A stretch of DNA of 64,000 bases from an uncultured Paracoccaceae bacterium. Its GTDB lineage: Bacteria > Pseudomonadota > Alphaproteobacteria > Rhodobacterales > Rhodobacteraceae. The notes beneath the pieces were generated by a model. That model saw only the letters and a list, made by a program, of their open reading frames with translations, was not told the DNA's origin and ran no database searches. A program made the position numbers and the translations under genes. The stretch is from the NCBI GenBank assembly GCA_947499725.1, contig CANMPK010000001.1, positions 186,001 through 250,000 on the forward strand, given 5' to 3'. Of this stretch, positions 39,562 through 49,127 are shown piece after piece; the stretch's first letter is position 1; the number at the start of each line of letters is the position of its first letter.

Positions 39562-41346
39562 ATGCCAACCTACCTTGAAGGTATAGCAATTCGGTTTTAC
39601 CGCGGTATTGGCGAAGAAACTCAGTATATCGCTCCTTTTTCGGAAATGAATTTCTTTGTCGGCGCGAACAATGCTGGCAAGTCTATTGTCCTGAATTTGC
39701 TGACAGATCATCTTTTGCAAAGCGGCAACAACATGTTGGCAGATCGGTCACTAGTTTATCGTGGAGGGAAGGAGGGTCAGTTCGAAAGCCTTCTAGCTCT
39801 AAGTGATAAGACAATAAGCGTTGTGATATTTGATGAACTGCAAAAGCGCGCCAAATCTTATCAGAAAATTAATTTTGGCAAGCCTCCTATAAATGCCGAG
39901 GAAATTGCAGGTTTGACGAGAGAAATTACCGATTGTCTTCTCTATCGGGGAGGGGTTTGGATCAAAGAGGAACGCAGATCTCGTAATATGGAGTTGAATT
40001 CTGCCGTCTATGATAACAGCTATGACTTTGGCTTGAGTATCGAGCGTTGGACAGACTTGACCAGTTTGTTTGGACTGCCCCGTCAAACTCATACTGCGCA
40101 TGCAGCAAGGCAGGTTTTGGGTCAAATTTTGCGTTTCCTAAAAACAGGCTTCCCGCAAAGGATGCTCATACCTGCAAAACGGCAGCTTTTGTCTGGCGAT
40201 GAAGCATTTGATGATCTTTCTGGTAAGGGGCTGATTCATCACCTTGCTGAGATACAAAATCCTGATTTCCATGAACGTGATCGAAAGAACGTTTTTGATC
40301 AGATTAATGCGTTTATCCAAGACGTCACCGGAAAGCCCGAGGCGCTTCTGGAAGTTCCGAGCCATCGTGAACATTTGATTGTGCATATGGACGGGAAAGT
40401 ACTGCCGCTTTCGTCGTTAGGTACGGGAATTCATGAAGTTATTTTGATTGCCGCATTCTGTACGATCCATCAGCATAAGATCATGTGCATCGAAGAACCT
40501 GAAATCCATTTACACCCTGTTTTGCAACGCAAACTCATTCGATATTTGCAAGAAAACACAGAAAATCAGTACTTCATCGCAACCCATTCTGCTGCTTTAA
40601 TTGATACAGATGGGGCGTCTGTCTTTCACGTTAGAAATGACGGCGTACAGACATATTTAGAAGCTGCAATCACCCAAGATCAGCAGCGAAAGATTTGTGA
40701 TGATTTGGGCTATCGCGCGTCTGATATTTTGCAAGCCAATTCTGTAGTCTGGGTCGAAGGACCATCAGATCGAATTTACCTGAAACATTGGTTAAAGGCT
40801 TTCGATAGCCGATTGGTTGAAGGCGTTCACTATACCATCATGTTTTATGGTGGTGGACTGATCAGCCACCTTTCAGCGGATGACAATTCGGTAGATGAAT
40901 TCATTAAATTGCGAAGCCTCAATCGTAATATTGCGATTTTGATAGATAGCGACAAAGACAACGCCAGCGCACAACTGAAGCCTGCTGCAAGTCGCCTTGA
41001 TGAAGAAATCTCTAAAGATGGCGGTATCGTTTGGATCACGGAAGGTCGAGAGGTTGAAAATTACGTTCCTTTTGATGATCTCCATGCCGCTTTGAAAGAG
41101 CAACACACAAGGGTCTACGGCGCTCCCCATCTGAAAGGGCAGTATGAGCTCGCATTTCATTTTAAACGAAAGTCTACAGAAGGGAGCGCTGAAGGCGTTT
41201 ACAAGGACGCAGACAAGGTAGGCGTAGCTAGCCGCATTTGTCAGCAAGGAAATCCGGTAGATTTTGGTGTGCTCGACTTGAACGATCGTGTGGTTGAATT
41301 GGGTCAGATGATTTTGCAGGCCAATGGGATGGAGCGCCCCGAATAG
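39562..41346 (+). CDS. OLD-family ATP-dependent nuclease (AAA ATPase + TOPRIM)
   Basis: Walker A VGANNAGKSIVLNLL, CIEEPEIHLHPVLQRKLIRYL, ATHSAALIDT; TOPRIM VVWVEGPSDRIYLKHWL, AILIDSDKDNA, EGREVENYVP. Confidence 0.88.
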   Translation: MPTYLEGIAIRFYRGIGEETQYIAPFSEMNFFVGANNAGKSIVLNLLTDHLLQSGNNMLADRSLVYRGGKEGQFESLLALSDKTISVVIFDELQKRAKSYQKINFGKPPINAEEIAGLTREITDCLLYRGGVWIKEERRSRNMELNSAVYDNSYDFGLSIERWTDLTSLFGLPRQTHTAHAARQVLGQILRFLKTGFPQRMLIPAKRQLLSGDEAFDDLSGKGLIHHLAEIQNPDFHERDRKNVFDQINAFIQDVTGKPEALLEVPSHREHLIVHMDGKVLPLSSLGTGIHEVILIAAFCTIHQHKIMCIEEPEIHLHPVLQRKLIRYLQENTENQYFIATHSAALIDTDGASVFHVRNDGVQTYLEAAITQDQQRKICDDLGYRASDILQANSVVWVEGPSDRIYLKHWLKAFDSRLVEGVHYTIMFYGGGLISHLSADDNSVDEFIKLRSLNRNIAILIDSDKDNASAQLKPAASRLDEEISKDGGIVWITEGREVENYVPFDDLHAALKEQHTRVYGAPHLKGQYELAFHFKRKSTEGSAEGVYKDADKVGVASRICQQGNPVDFGVLDLNDRVVELGQMILQANGMERPE

Positions 41347-41368
41347 GTGCTGACCCCCTCTGTTTTTC

Positions 41369-41427
41369 AATTGTACATTTCAGCCGCTGAAAGGGGCGAA
41401 TTGTCACCTTTCTTAGAAGTGAACGCA
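41369..41427 (-). repeat. Dispersed 59-bp repeat, copy B (inverted relative to A and C)
   Basis: Reverse complement tgcgttcacttctaagaaaggtgacaattcgcccctttcagcggctgaaatgtacaatt; 49/59 identities to copy C by hand. Confidence 0.8.
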
Positions 41428-41651
41428 GCGTACGGCACCTTGGCCAGCAGGGCTGAATTGGCGCTTTGATCGACCAAAAACGTGCCCAAAACACCACTTT
41501 TTGCCCTCAATCACCTAGGGGCTGCCACTATATATGGTATTATTCCTTCACAAGACGCAGAAATTTGCTAGAGTGACTGCATTAAAGGACTTCGAACCTC
41601 TTGTGGTGACTGCTCATCACAAGCAACCGAGGCAACACAGAGGATAAGATC

Positions 41652-42224
41652 GTGGCGGACAAATTGATTGCGACTGCGCGCAAAATGTTGGGGGGAGCTG
41701 TCGTCGCAGCCATGACTCTGACTGCTGCTGGCGCCGTAAGTGCCCAAGAAACAAGACAAATTCGTGGTGAGGCCTATGTGCCAACGATCTGGGTTGACCC
41801 AGATGGATGTGAGCACTGGGTGATGGATGACGGCGCCGAGGGCTACATGACCCCGCACGTGAACCGTCAAGGTATTCCGGTTTGTCACACAGGTAGCCTC
41901 TGCGGCATGCTGGACAGCGATCAGTTCTTTAAGACAAATCAAGCGTCAATCCACGCTTCTGGCCGTGCCCGCCTTGCAGAATTCTTCAAATCCGCTGGTG
42001 CGCAGGCATATATGGTGACAGGCCATACAGACAGCCGCGCGAGCGATGAGTACAACATGAACCTCAGCTTCCGCCGCGCAACAGCTGTTGCGAAAATCGG
42101 AGCAAGCGTTGGTGCAAACATCGTTGACGTCCGCGGCTACGGCGAACGCCAGCCACGCGCTACAAACAAAACATCCGCTGGTCGCGCCGAGAACCGTCGC
42201 GTCGAAATCATGTGCATTCGTTAA
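41652..42224 (+). CDS. OmpA-family protein with N-terminal IWVDPxGCxHW module
   Basis: Signal peptide, IWVDPDGCEHWVMDDGAEGYMTPHVNRQGIPVC, then OmpA domain VTGHTDSRASDEYNMNLSFRRATAV...GYGERQPRATN; GTG start. Confidence 0.85.
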   Translation: MADKLIATARKMLGGAVVAAMTLTAAGAVSAQETRQIRGEAYVPTIWVDPDGCEHWVMDDGAEGYMTPHVNRQGIPVCHTGSLCGMLDSDQFFKTNQASIHASGRARLAEFFKSAGAQAYMVTGHTDSRASDEYNMNLSFRRATAVAKIGASVGANIVDVRGYGERQPRATNKTSAGRAENRRVEIMCIR

Positions 42225-42234
42225 GGGGACGGTC

Positions 42235-42549
42235 ATGAAACTTGTAAAAGTCTGCTTGGCCCTCGCGGCCGCTACAACACTCTCTGCCTGTTTCGGTGAA
42301 GAATCCGGTGGCCCGATCACAGATAAAACTGTGGATCACGGTTTTGATGAAAAGCACCTGAGCCAGCTGAAAGCCGGTATCTGGGTCGATCCAAACGGCT
42401 GTGACCACTGGATTATCGATGACGGTAAAGAAGGGTACCTGAGCGCTCGTATGGATCGCTATGGTAAGCCAATTTGCTCTGGCATCGCGCCACCATCCAC
42501 AGCGACAGGGCCATATAAACAAGGCTCTAAGTTCCACGATCCAGCGTAA
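42235..42549 (+). CDS. Small lipoprotein with IWVDPxGCxHW module
   Basis: Lipobox-like TTLSACFGE; IWVDPNGCDHWIIDDGKEGYLSARMDRYGKPIC. Confidence 0.8.
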   Translation: MKLVKVCLALAAATTLSACFGEESGGPITDKTVDHGFDEKHLSQLKAGIWVDPNGCDHWIIDDGKEGYLSARMDRYGKPICSGIAPPSTATGPYKQGSKFHDPA

Positions 42550-42580
42550 TGCACAGCGCATCGCGCAATCAAAATTCAAA

Positions 42581-42613
42581 GGGCCGCATGTTTCAGCATG
42601 CGGTCTTTTTTTG
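42581..42613 (+). terminator. Rho-independent terminator
   Basis: ggccgcatg-tttcag-catgcggtc followed by a T run. Confidence 0.85.
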
Positions 42614-42708
42614 TAACGGCTGCGTGAAAAGTGGGGGTGTCAAGCTTGCATCTTCCTTACGAAAGATGGCAGCCTGAGACTCAGTAAACCGCTAGATAGG
42701 AGACGTTT

Positions 42709-43734
42709 TTGGCCATCGGCGAATTGACCCAACCGCATAACCCAGAAAATGTAAAACCACATGAACTGGAATTCCCTGACAACCGCCTTTTGATTGATCT
42801 GTGCGGCGAATATGACAGGAACCTCGCGGATATAGAGAAGAAACTCGGGGTTCAAATCATTCGACGTGGGAACCAATTGTCTATCTTTGGCGAGGAAGCC
42901 GCGCAGCAAGAAGCTGAAGAAGTGCTTCAGTCTTTGTATGAACGGCTCGAAAGCGGCAAATCCGTAGAACATGGCGATATCGATCGCGAAGTGCGTATGG
43001 GGGGCTCTGAAAAGAACACCGGCACGCGCGATGGCGATCAGATGGAGCTGTTCAAAGGCGGTAAAGTCGAGATCAAAACCCGCAAAAAACTGGTTGAACC
43101 GCGCACCGATGCACAGAAGGCCTATGTGCATAGCCTGTTTAAGAACGAACTGGCCTTTGGCATTGGCCCTGCTGGTACAGGTAAAACCTATCTGGCTGTC
43201 GCTGTTGGCGTGTCGATGTTCATCAGCGGCGAAGTGGATCGCATTATCCTGTCACGCCCTGCAGTCGAAGCGGGCGAAAAGCTGGGCTATCTGCCGGGTG
43301 ACATGAAAGACAAGGTCGATCCTTATATGCAGCCTTTGTATGATGCGCTGAACGACTTTTTGCCAAGCAAACAACTGGCGAAGCTGATCGAAGAAAAGCG
43401 TATCGAGATTGCGCCTTTGGCCTTTATGCGAGGTCGGACCTTGGCGAATGCCTTTGTCGTGTTGGATGAAGCGCAAAACGCAACCACCATGCAGATGAAG
43501 ATGTTCCTGACGCGTTTGGGCGAGGGCAGCCGCATGGCCATCACTGGCGACCGCTCGCAGGTGGACTTGCCGCGCGGTGTGCAGTCGGGCCTGCGCGATG
43601 CCGAACGCCTGCTTGGTGGCGTAAAGGGTATTAGTTTCAATTACTTCACAGCAGATGATGTTGTGCGCCACCCACTTGTGGCCGCGATCATTAAAGCCTA
43701 CGACGCAGATGCCGAGAAGGCTGTGAAAACCTAA
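42709..43734 (+). CDS. phoH: PhoH family protein (TTG start)
   Basis: FGIGPAGTGKTYLAVAVGV, LDEAQNATTMQMKMFLTRLGEGSRMAITGD; aggag at 42698. Confidence 0.93.
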   Translation: MAIGELTQPHNPENVKPHELEFPDNRLLIDLCGEYDRNLADIEKKLGVQIIRRGNQLSIFGEEAAQQEAEEVLQSLYERLESGKSVEHGDIDREVRMGGSEKNTGTRDGDQMELFKGGKVEIKTRKKLVEPRTDAQKAYVHSLFKNELAFGIGPAGTGKTYLAVAVGVSMFISGEVDRIILSRPAVEAGEKLGYLPGDMKDKVDPYMQPLYDALNDFLPSKQLAKLIEEKRIEIAPLAFMRGRTLANAFVVLDEAQNATTMQMKMFLTRLGEGSRMAITGDRSQVDLPRGVQSGLRDAERLLGGVKGISFNYFTADDVVRHPLVAAIIKAYDADAEKAVKT

Positions 43735-43752
43735 CCAAACGGAGAGCCTCTG

Positions 43753-44223
43753 ATGCTGCGGTTCATATTTTTATCTGCAACGCATTTGGGGGCTCTGGCC
43801 ATTGGCTTTGCCTTAGGTGTTTATCTTTTACCGATCCTGACAGCGCCGCCTGCACCAGATGCGGCGGCTCTGCAGGCCGAAGCGGCAGGCGCCGCTTATT
43901 CCGCTGAATTCACCCGAGACTTGGCTGGCAGCGACTTTTTGCATTGGGGGGAAGGCACGGTGAGCGTTTCCGCCGATATGATTGTTCATGAAGGAAAGCT
44001 CGCGCCGGGTCCGGACTATAAGGTCTATCTGGTGAAGGATTTTGTGGAAGACGAGGCGAGTTTTGAAGCCATCAAGCCCGAGGCTGTTTTGGTTGGGGAT
44101 GTGAAAACTTTTGGTGGTTTTCTTCTGAATGTCCCTGAAACTGTTGATGTTTCTGAGTTTTCCACCGTTTTGGTCTGGTGTGAATCCTTCGGAGAGTTCA
44201 TTACAGCAGCCAAATATCAGTAA
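43753..44223 (+). CDS. DM13-domain-like membrane-anchored protein
   Basis: N-terminal TM then LHWGEGTVSVSADMIVHEGKLAPGPDYKVYLVKDFVEDEASF...VLVWCESFGEFITAAKY. Confidence 0.75.
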   Translation: MLRFIFLSATHLGALAIGFALGVYLLPILTAPPAPDAAALQAEAAGAAYSAEFTRDLAGSDFLHWGEGTVSVSADMIVHEGKLAPGPDYKVYLVKDFVEDEASFEAIKPEAVLVGDVKTFGGFLLNVPETVDVSEFSTVLVWCESFGEFITAAKYQ

Positions 44224-44279
44224 ACGAATTGGTCATGGTTCCATGATTTGCTGATGGCACCATTTCACAAGGGCAGAAA

Positions 44280-44780
44280 ATGTCTGTTGATGTATTAATC
44301 GAAGATCGCCGTTGGGCACAGGTTGACTTAGAAAGCCTTGCTATACGTGCTGCAGAGGCGGTGTTTACCAAACTCGGCCTGTCTGATGGGGCATGGGAGG
44401 TAAGCTTGCTGGCCTGCAACGATACGCGTATCGCTGATTTGAATGCTGATTTTCGCGGTAAGCCCAGCCCAACGAATGTTTTGTCTTGGCCATCTGAAGA
44501 ACGCGGGGCACAGGTGGATGGAGGCGCGCCCGATGCGCCAGAAGGCCCAGACCCAGAGCTTGGGGATGTGGCGATTGCCTTTGAAACCTGCGAGCGTGAG
44601 GCCGCAGATTTAGGCAAAGACATGCCCGATCACGTGATGCATTTGCTGGTTCATGGCATTTTGCATCTGTTGGGCTACGATCATATCCGTGACCAAGATG
44701 CCACTTTAATGGAAACTTTGGAAACACAGATACTTGCAGATATGGGTATAGCTGACCCATATATAAGGGAGACGGGGTAG
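44280..44780 (+). CDS. ybeY: Endoribonuclease YbeY (rRNA maturation)
   Basis: GKPSPTNVLSWPSEE, HLLVHGILHLLGYDHIRDQD. Confidence 0.95.
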   Translation: MSVDVLIEDRRWAQVDLESLAIRAAEAVFTKLGLSDGAWEVSLLACNDTRIADLNADFRGKPSPTNVLSWPSEERGAQVDGGAPDAPEGPDPELGDVAIAFETCEREAADLGKDMPDHVMHLLVHGILHLLGYDHIRDQDATLMETLETQILADMGIADPYIRETG

Positions 44781-44801
44781 ACCCCTATTTGGAAAGGTAC
44801 A

Positions 44802-45698
44802 ATGGGCGACAGCACTGACGGCTCTTCTAACGCGGCGCAAAGCGCGCGGGTAGAAGCCCAAATGAAAAAGAAAACGGGCGGGTTCTTCCGTCGTTTGATC
44901 GAAGCAATCAGCCCTGCAGATGCAGGCGTGGTGCTTGAAAATTCCTCTGCGACTGCGGCGCCCGCGCCTACGGTGGGCATGATCAACCTGCGCAAAATGC
45001 GGGTTGAGGATGTTGCTGTGCCGAAGGTCGATATCGTGGGCTTGCCAGCAACGGCCAGCCGCGCTGAGGTGATTGATGTTTTTCGCGAAAGCGGTTTGAC
45101 GCGTCTGCCTGTCTATGACGGCACGCTGGATACACCGCTTGGTTTTGTTCACCTCAAAGACGTGGCTCTGAAATATGGGTTCAACGGCGGGGGCGGGCGC
45201 TTTGCGCTGCGCCAGATGCTGCGCAAGCTGTTGTTTGTGCCGCCATCCATGCCGATTGGTGTCTTGCTGGCCAAGATGCAGACAGAGCGTCGGCATATGG
45301 CTTTGGTGATCGATGAATACGGCGGTGTGGACGGTTTGGTGACCATCGAAGACCTGATCGAACAGGTTGTGGGTGAGATCGAAGACGAACACGACCAAGC
45401 CGAAGAAGCGCTTTGGATCCAAGATGCGCCGGGCTGTTATTCGGCCTTGGCAAAGACGCCTTTGGATGAATTCCAAAGTGAAATTGGCCGTTCTTTGGTG
45501 CATTTCGAAGATATCGATCCGGAAGAGATCGATACTTTGGGCGGGCTTGTCTTCAAACTGGCAGGCCGCGTGCCTGCACGCGGCGAGGTTGTGGTGCATC
45601 CAGATGGCACGGAATTTGAAGTGCTGGATGCTGACCCGCGTCGGATCAAGCGTTTGCGCGTTTTGCTGACCGAAGCGCAGCAACATGTGGCCGAATAA
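44802..45698 (+). CDS. CBS-domain hemolysin/CorC-like protein
   Basis: CBS pair, MALVIDEYGGVDGLVTIEDLIEQVVGEIEDEHD; between ybeY and lnt. Confidence 0.93.
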   Translation: MGDSTDGSSNAAQSARVEAQMKKKTGGFFRRLIEAISPADAGVVLENSSATAAPAPTVGMINLRKMRVEDVAVPKVDIVGLPATASRAEVIDVFRESGLTRLPVYDGTLDTPLGFVHLKDVALKYGFNGGGGRFALRQMLRKLLFVPPSMPIGVLLAKMQTERRHMALVIDEYGGVDGLVTIEDLIEQVVGEIEDEHDQAEEALWIQDAPGCYSALAKTPLDEFQSEIGRSLVHFEDIDPEEIDTLGGLVFKLAGRVPARGEVVVHPDGTEFEVLDADPRRIKRLRVLLTEAQQHVAE

Positions 45699-47202
45699 AG
45701 CGGTTAACGCATTTTATGCGCAGCGCCCTGTGCTGCGCTTTTTCTTTACAGTCGCATTGGGCGTTCTGGCCAGTTTAGGTCAGGCGCCCTTTGGCGTTCC
45801 GCTTGTATCCTTGTTCAGCTTTGCGGCGATCATGCTGCTCTATTCTGGCGTAAGCTCGGGCAAGCAGGCGGCCAAGCTGGGCTGGGTCTTTGCGCTTGGG
45901 TATTTCGCACTGACCATGCAGTGGCTGGTCTCTCCTTTCTTAGTGGAGCCTGAGATACACGGCTGGATGGCACCTTTTGCTGTGGTGTTTATGGCTGGGG
46001 GCCTCGCCTTGTTTTGGGGCGCGGCTTTTGCGGGCGCCTACCGCTTTGGCGCTGTGGGCTTGATCATCACAGTGCCTTTGGCTGAATTGGGACGGGCATA
46101 TGTGTTTACAGGCTTCCCATGGGGCATGCCGGCTTATGGACTGGTGGATCGCTGGTTTGGGCAAGGGGCCGCGTTTGTTGGATCGCATGGGCTGAACATG
46201 GCCTTTTTATTGGTGGCCTATGCGTTTTGCGCGGTGGTGACCCAGCGCGGCGGGAAACGTGTCATCGCTGCCGTTGTCAGCGGGCTGGGCGTTCTGGCAT
46301 TGCTGGAAGGGCCTGCGCCGCTGCCTGTTGCTGAAGATGCACCTGTTGTGCGTCTTGTGCAGCCCAATGCGCCACAGCACCAGAAATGGGACCCTGATTA
46401 CATGGGCCTGTTTTATGATCGCGCTCTTGCGGCCACCCGCGCTGAGGGCGAGGTGGACCTGATCCTTTGGCCTGAAACCAGCTTGCCGGGCGCGTTGCCG
46501 GGTGGTCAGCGTTTCATTGATGAGATTTCGGAAGCTGCGGGCGATACGCCCTTTGTGATTGGTGCGAACCGCTTTGAGGGCCCGTTACTGATGAACGCGG
46601 CGGTGTATGTAGGGGCCGCTGGCGAGATCGAGCAGACTTACGATAAATATCATCTGGTGCCCTTTGGTGAATACATGCCCTTTGGGGAGTGGCTGGCAGA
46701 GCTGGGTATTCATGGCCTCGCGGCAAGCCAAGGCATGGGGTTCTTCCCCGGACCGGGCGCAGAATTGATGGACCTTGGACCATTGGGCAAAGCTCTGCCG
46801 CTGATTTGCTACGAGGCGGTTTTCCCGCAGGATGTAAATCGGTGGGACACGCGTCCTGATGTTTTGATGCAAATCACCAATGATGCGTGGTTTGGAACGT
46901 TCTCTGGTCCGTACCAGCATTTGGCCCAAGCGCAGATGCGCGCGATCGAGCAGGGTTTGCCTTTTGTGCGCGTGGCCAACACGGGTGTCTCTGCAATGAT
47001 TGATCCAAGAGGGCGCGTGCTGGATGCCCTGCCTTTGAACGAAGCGGGGCATCTTGATGTGGGCTTACCTGCGCCTTTGCCGCAAACGCTTTATTCCAAA
47101 ACCGGCGACGGGTTGGTGTTTTTGTTCCTGTTGGCAGGACTTATTGCGCTTTGTGTCCGAAAGCGCCCTGTTAGAGTTGACGATACCGGCGCACAGCATT
47201 AA
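45685..47202 (+). CDS. lnt: Apolipoprotein N-acyltransferase
   Basis: Multi-TM N-terminus plus nitrilase fold: [44 protein letters not shown]. Confidence 0.95.
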   Translation: MWPNKAVNAFYAQRPVLRFFFTVALGVLASLGQAPFGVPLVSLFSFAAIMLLYSGVSSGKQAAKLGWVFALGYFALTMQWLVSPFLVEPEIHGWMAPFAVVFMAGGLALFWGAAFAGAYRFGAVGLIITVPLAELGRAYVFTGFPWGMPAYGLVDRWFGQGAAFVGSHGLNMAFLLVAYAFCAVVTQRGGKRVIAAVVSGLGVLALLEGPAPLPVAEDAPVVRLVQPNAPQHQKWDPDYMGLFYDRALAATRAEGEVDLILWPETSLPGALPGGQRFIDEISEAAGDTPFVIGANRFEGPLLMNAAVYVGAAGEIEQTYDKYHLVPFGEYMPFGEWLAELGIHGLAASQGMGFFPGPGAELMDLGPLGKALPLICYEAVFPQDVNRWDTRPDVLMQITNDAWFGTFSGPYQHLAQAQMRAIEQGLPFVRVANTGVSAMIDPRGRVLDALPLNEAGHLDVGLPAPLPQTLYSKTGDGLVFLFLLAGLIALCVRKRPVRVDDTGAQH

Positions 47203-47215
47203 GTGCAGCCTACTG

Positions 47216-47261
47216 TTCTGTCACAACGGCTTCCTGGCGTGGCAGAGAAACTTAATGGAGC
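47216..47261 (+). ncRNA. SAM/SAH riboswitch-like leader of metK
   Basis: ctgtCACAACGGCTTCCTGGCGTGgcag then TAATGGAGC; stem ctgtcac/gtggcag; matches the SAM/SAH riboswitch core as I recall it; overlaps the metK ribosome-binding site. Confidence 0.88.
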
Positions 47262-47266
47262 GCTTC

Positions 47267-48448
47267 ATGGCCAGACAGAACTACACTTTCACTTCCGAAT
47301 CCGTTTCGGAGGGTCATCCAGATAAAGTATGCGACCGTATTTCGGACGCAGTGTTGGATGCGTTTTTGGCTGAAGAACCAGAAGCGCGCGTGGCAGCAGA
47401 GACCTTTGCAACAACCGACCGCGTCGTGATTGGCGGCGAGGTTGGCCTGTATGATCAAGACAAGCTGAAGGATTACTTGGGCAAGATCGACGAGATCGCT
47501 CGCGATTGTATCAAAGACATCGGGTACGAGCAGGACAAGTTCCACCACGAGACTGTTGAGATCACCAACCTTCTACACGCCCAATCCGCGCATATTGCGC
47601 AGGGTGTCGATGCCTCTGCCGATAAGGAAGAGGGCGCTGGCGACCAAGGGATCATGTTTGGCTATGCCACGACAGAAACCCCTGATCTGATGCCGGCTCC
47701 GATCCAATATGCCCATGCGATCCTGCGTCGTTTGGCTGAGGTGCGTAAATCTGGCGAGCAAGCCGTGCTTGGCCCAGATGCGAAAACGCAGCTGTCCGTG
47801 CGCTATGAAGATGGCAAGCCGGTGGGCGTGAGCTCTTTGGTTCTGTCCACGCAGCACATGGATGAAAGCCTGACCAGCGCCGATATCCATCAGATCGTTG
47901 CGCCATACATCACCGAAGTTCTGCCAGAGGGCTGGCTGACCGAGGAAACCGAATGGCACGTGAACCCAACTGGGAAATTCGTGATCGGCGGCCCTGATGG
48001 GGATGCTGGTTTGACGGGCCGTAAGATCATCGTCGACACATATGGCGGTGCGGCGCCACATGGTGGCGGGGCGTTTTCTGGCAAAGACCCAACCAAGGTG
48101 GACCGCTCTGCGGCCTATGCTGCGCGCTATTTGGCGAAGAACGTTGTGGCGGCTGGCATGGCAGAACGCTGCACAATTCAGCTGTCTTACGCGATTGGTG
48201 TGTCTAAGCCTTTGTCGATCTACGCGGAAACCTATGGCACTGGCCAAGTCTCTGATGCTGAAATCGAAGCGGCGGTGGCTTCTGTGATGGATCTGACACC
48301 GCGCGGCATTCGCGAGCACCTGCAGTTAAACAAACCGATTTACCAGCGCACCGCTGCTTATGGTCACTTTGGCCGCAAGCCAGACGCGGATGGCGGCTTT
48401 AGCTGGGAACGCACAGATTTGGCGGATGCTTTGAAAGCCTCTGTTTAA
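47267..48448 (+). CDS. metK: S-adenosylmethionine synthetase
   Basis: [56 protein letters not shown]. Confidence 0.97.
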   Translation: MARQNYTFTSESVSEGHPDKVCDRISDAVLDAFLAEEPEARVAAETFATTDRVVIGGEVGLYDQDKLKDYLGKIDEIARDCIKDIGYEQDKFHHETVEITNLLHAQSAHIAQGVDASADKEEGAGDQGIMFGYATTETPDLMPAPIQYAHAILRRLAEVRKSGEQAVLGPDAKTQLSVRYEDGKPVGVSSLVLSTQHMDESLTSADIHQIVAPYITEVLPEGWLTEETEWHVNPTGKFVIGGPDGDAGLTGRKIIVDTYGGAAPHGGGAFSGKDPTKVDRSAAYAARYLAKNVVAAGMAERCTIQLSYAIGVSKPLSIYAETYGTGQVSDAEIEAAVASVMDLTPRGIREHLQLNKPIYQRTAAYGHFGRKPDADGGFSWERTDLADALKASV

Positions 48449-48475
48449 TCTTTTCTAGCATTGGTACTGTTAGCA

Positions 48476-48510
48476 CGCGGCGCTTCGGATCGAAGCGCCG
48501 CGTTTGTGTT
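48476..48510 (+). terminator. Rho-independent terminator after metK
   Basis: Perfect 12-bp stem cgcggcgcttcg-gat-cgaagcgccgcg then tttgtgtt. Confidence 0.75.
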
Positions 48511-48526
48511 TGTAAGTGGGTGTCAG

Positions 48527-49033
48527 ATGAAACGGATCATGTTGGTTGGAGGGCCGGGGGCAGGTAAGTCGACCTTGGCGCGCCAGATTGGCGACAAACT
48601 AGGGTTGCCGGTTGTGCATATGGATGCACTGTTTTGGCAGCCCGGTTGGAACAGTCGCGATGAGGATGATTTTCAACGTTTGGCGACAGAGGCCGCCGCG
48701 GGCGAAGCTTGGGTCATCGACGGCAATTACACGCGCACGCAGGCTTTGCGACTAGAACGCGTTGATCTTATTGTCTTTGTGGATGTGCCGCATCTTTTGC
48801 GCATGTGGCGGATTTTGAAGCGACGGATCGTGAACCATGGGCGCACGCGCGCAGATTTGGGCGAAGGTTGCCCAGAGCGCTTGAACCTAGAATTCTTGCA
48901 GTGGACGTGGGAGTTCGAAACCAAACGCGCGCCTGCAATGCGCGAGAAATTTGCGAAGTTGGCTGAAACCAAAACAGTCGTGCATTTGAAGACCCGCGCA
49001 GAGGTGCGTCAGTTTTTGCAGGGGTTAACCTGA
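48527..49033 (+). CDS. P-loop nucleotide kinase-like protein (FlaR/topology-modulation type)
   Basis: MKRIMLVGGPGAGKSTLARQIGDKLGLPVVHMDALFWQPGW. Confidence 0.85.
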   Translation: MKRIMLVGGPGAGKSTLARQIGDKLGLPVVHMDALFWQPGWNSRDEDDFQRLATEAAAGEAWVIDGNYTRTQALRLERVDLIVFVDVPHLLRMWRILKRRIVNHGRTRADLGEGCPERLNLEFLQWTWEFETKRAPAMREKFAKLAETKTVVHLKTRAEVRQFLQGLT

Positions 49034-49127
49034 AATTTACGCCTTCTGTTAGGTAAGTCTTTGGAGTTTGCGCCGATTATGCCAATGTCCGTGCAACTAA
49101 AAAAATCCTATTGGGGGACGCGCAGAT

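Noticed and set aside
41342-41432. Calling repeat copy B the terminal end of a named IS21-type element
   Set aside because: The sequence resembles an IS end, but no transposase is present and I cannot confirm a match from memory; kept only as a hypothesis in the repeat findings.
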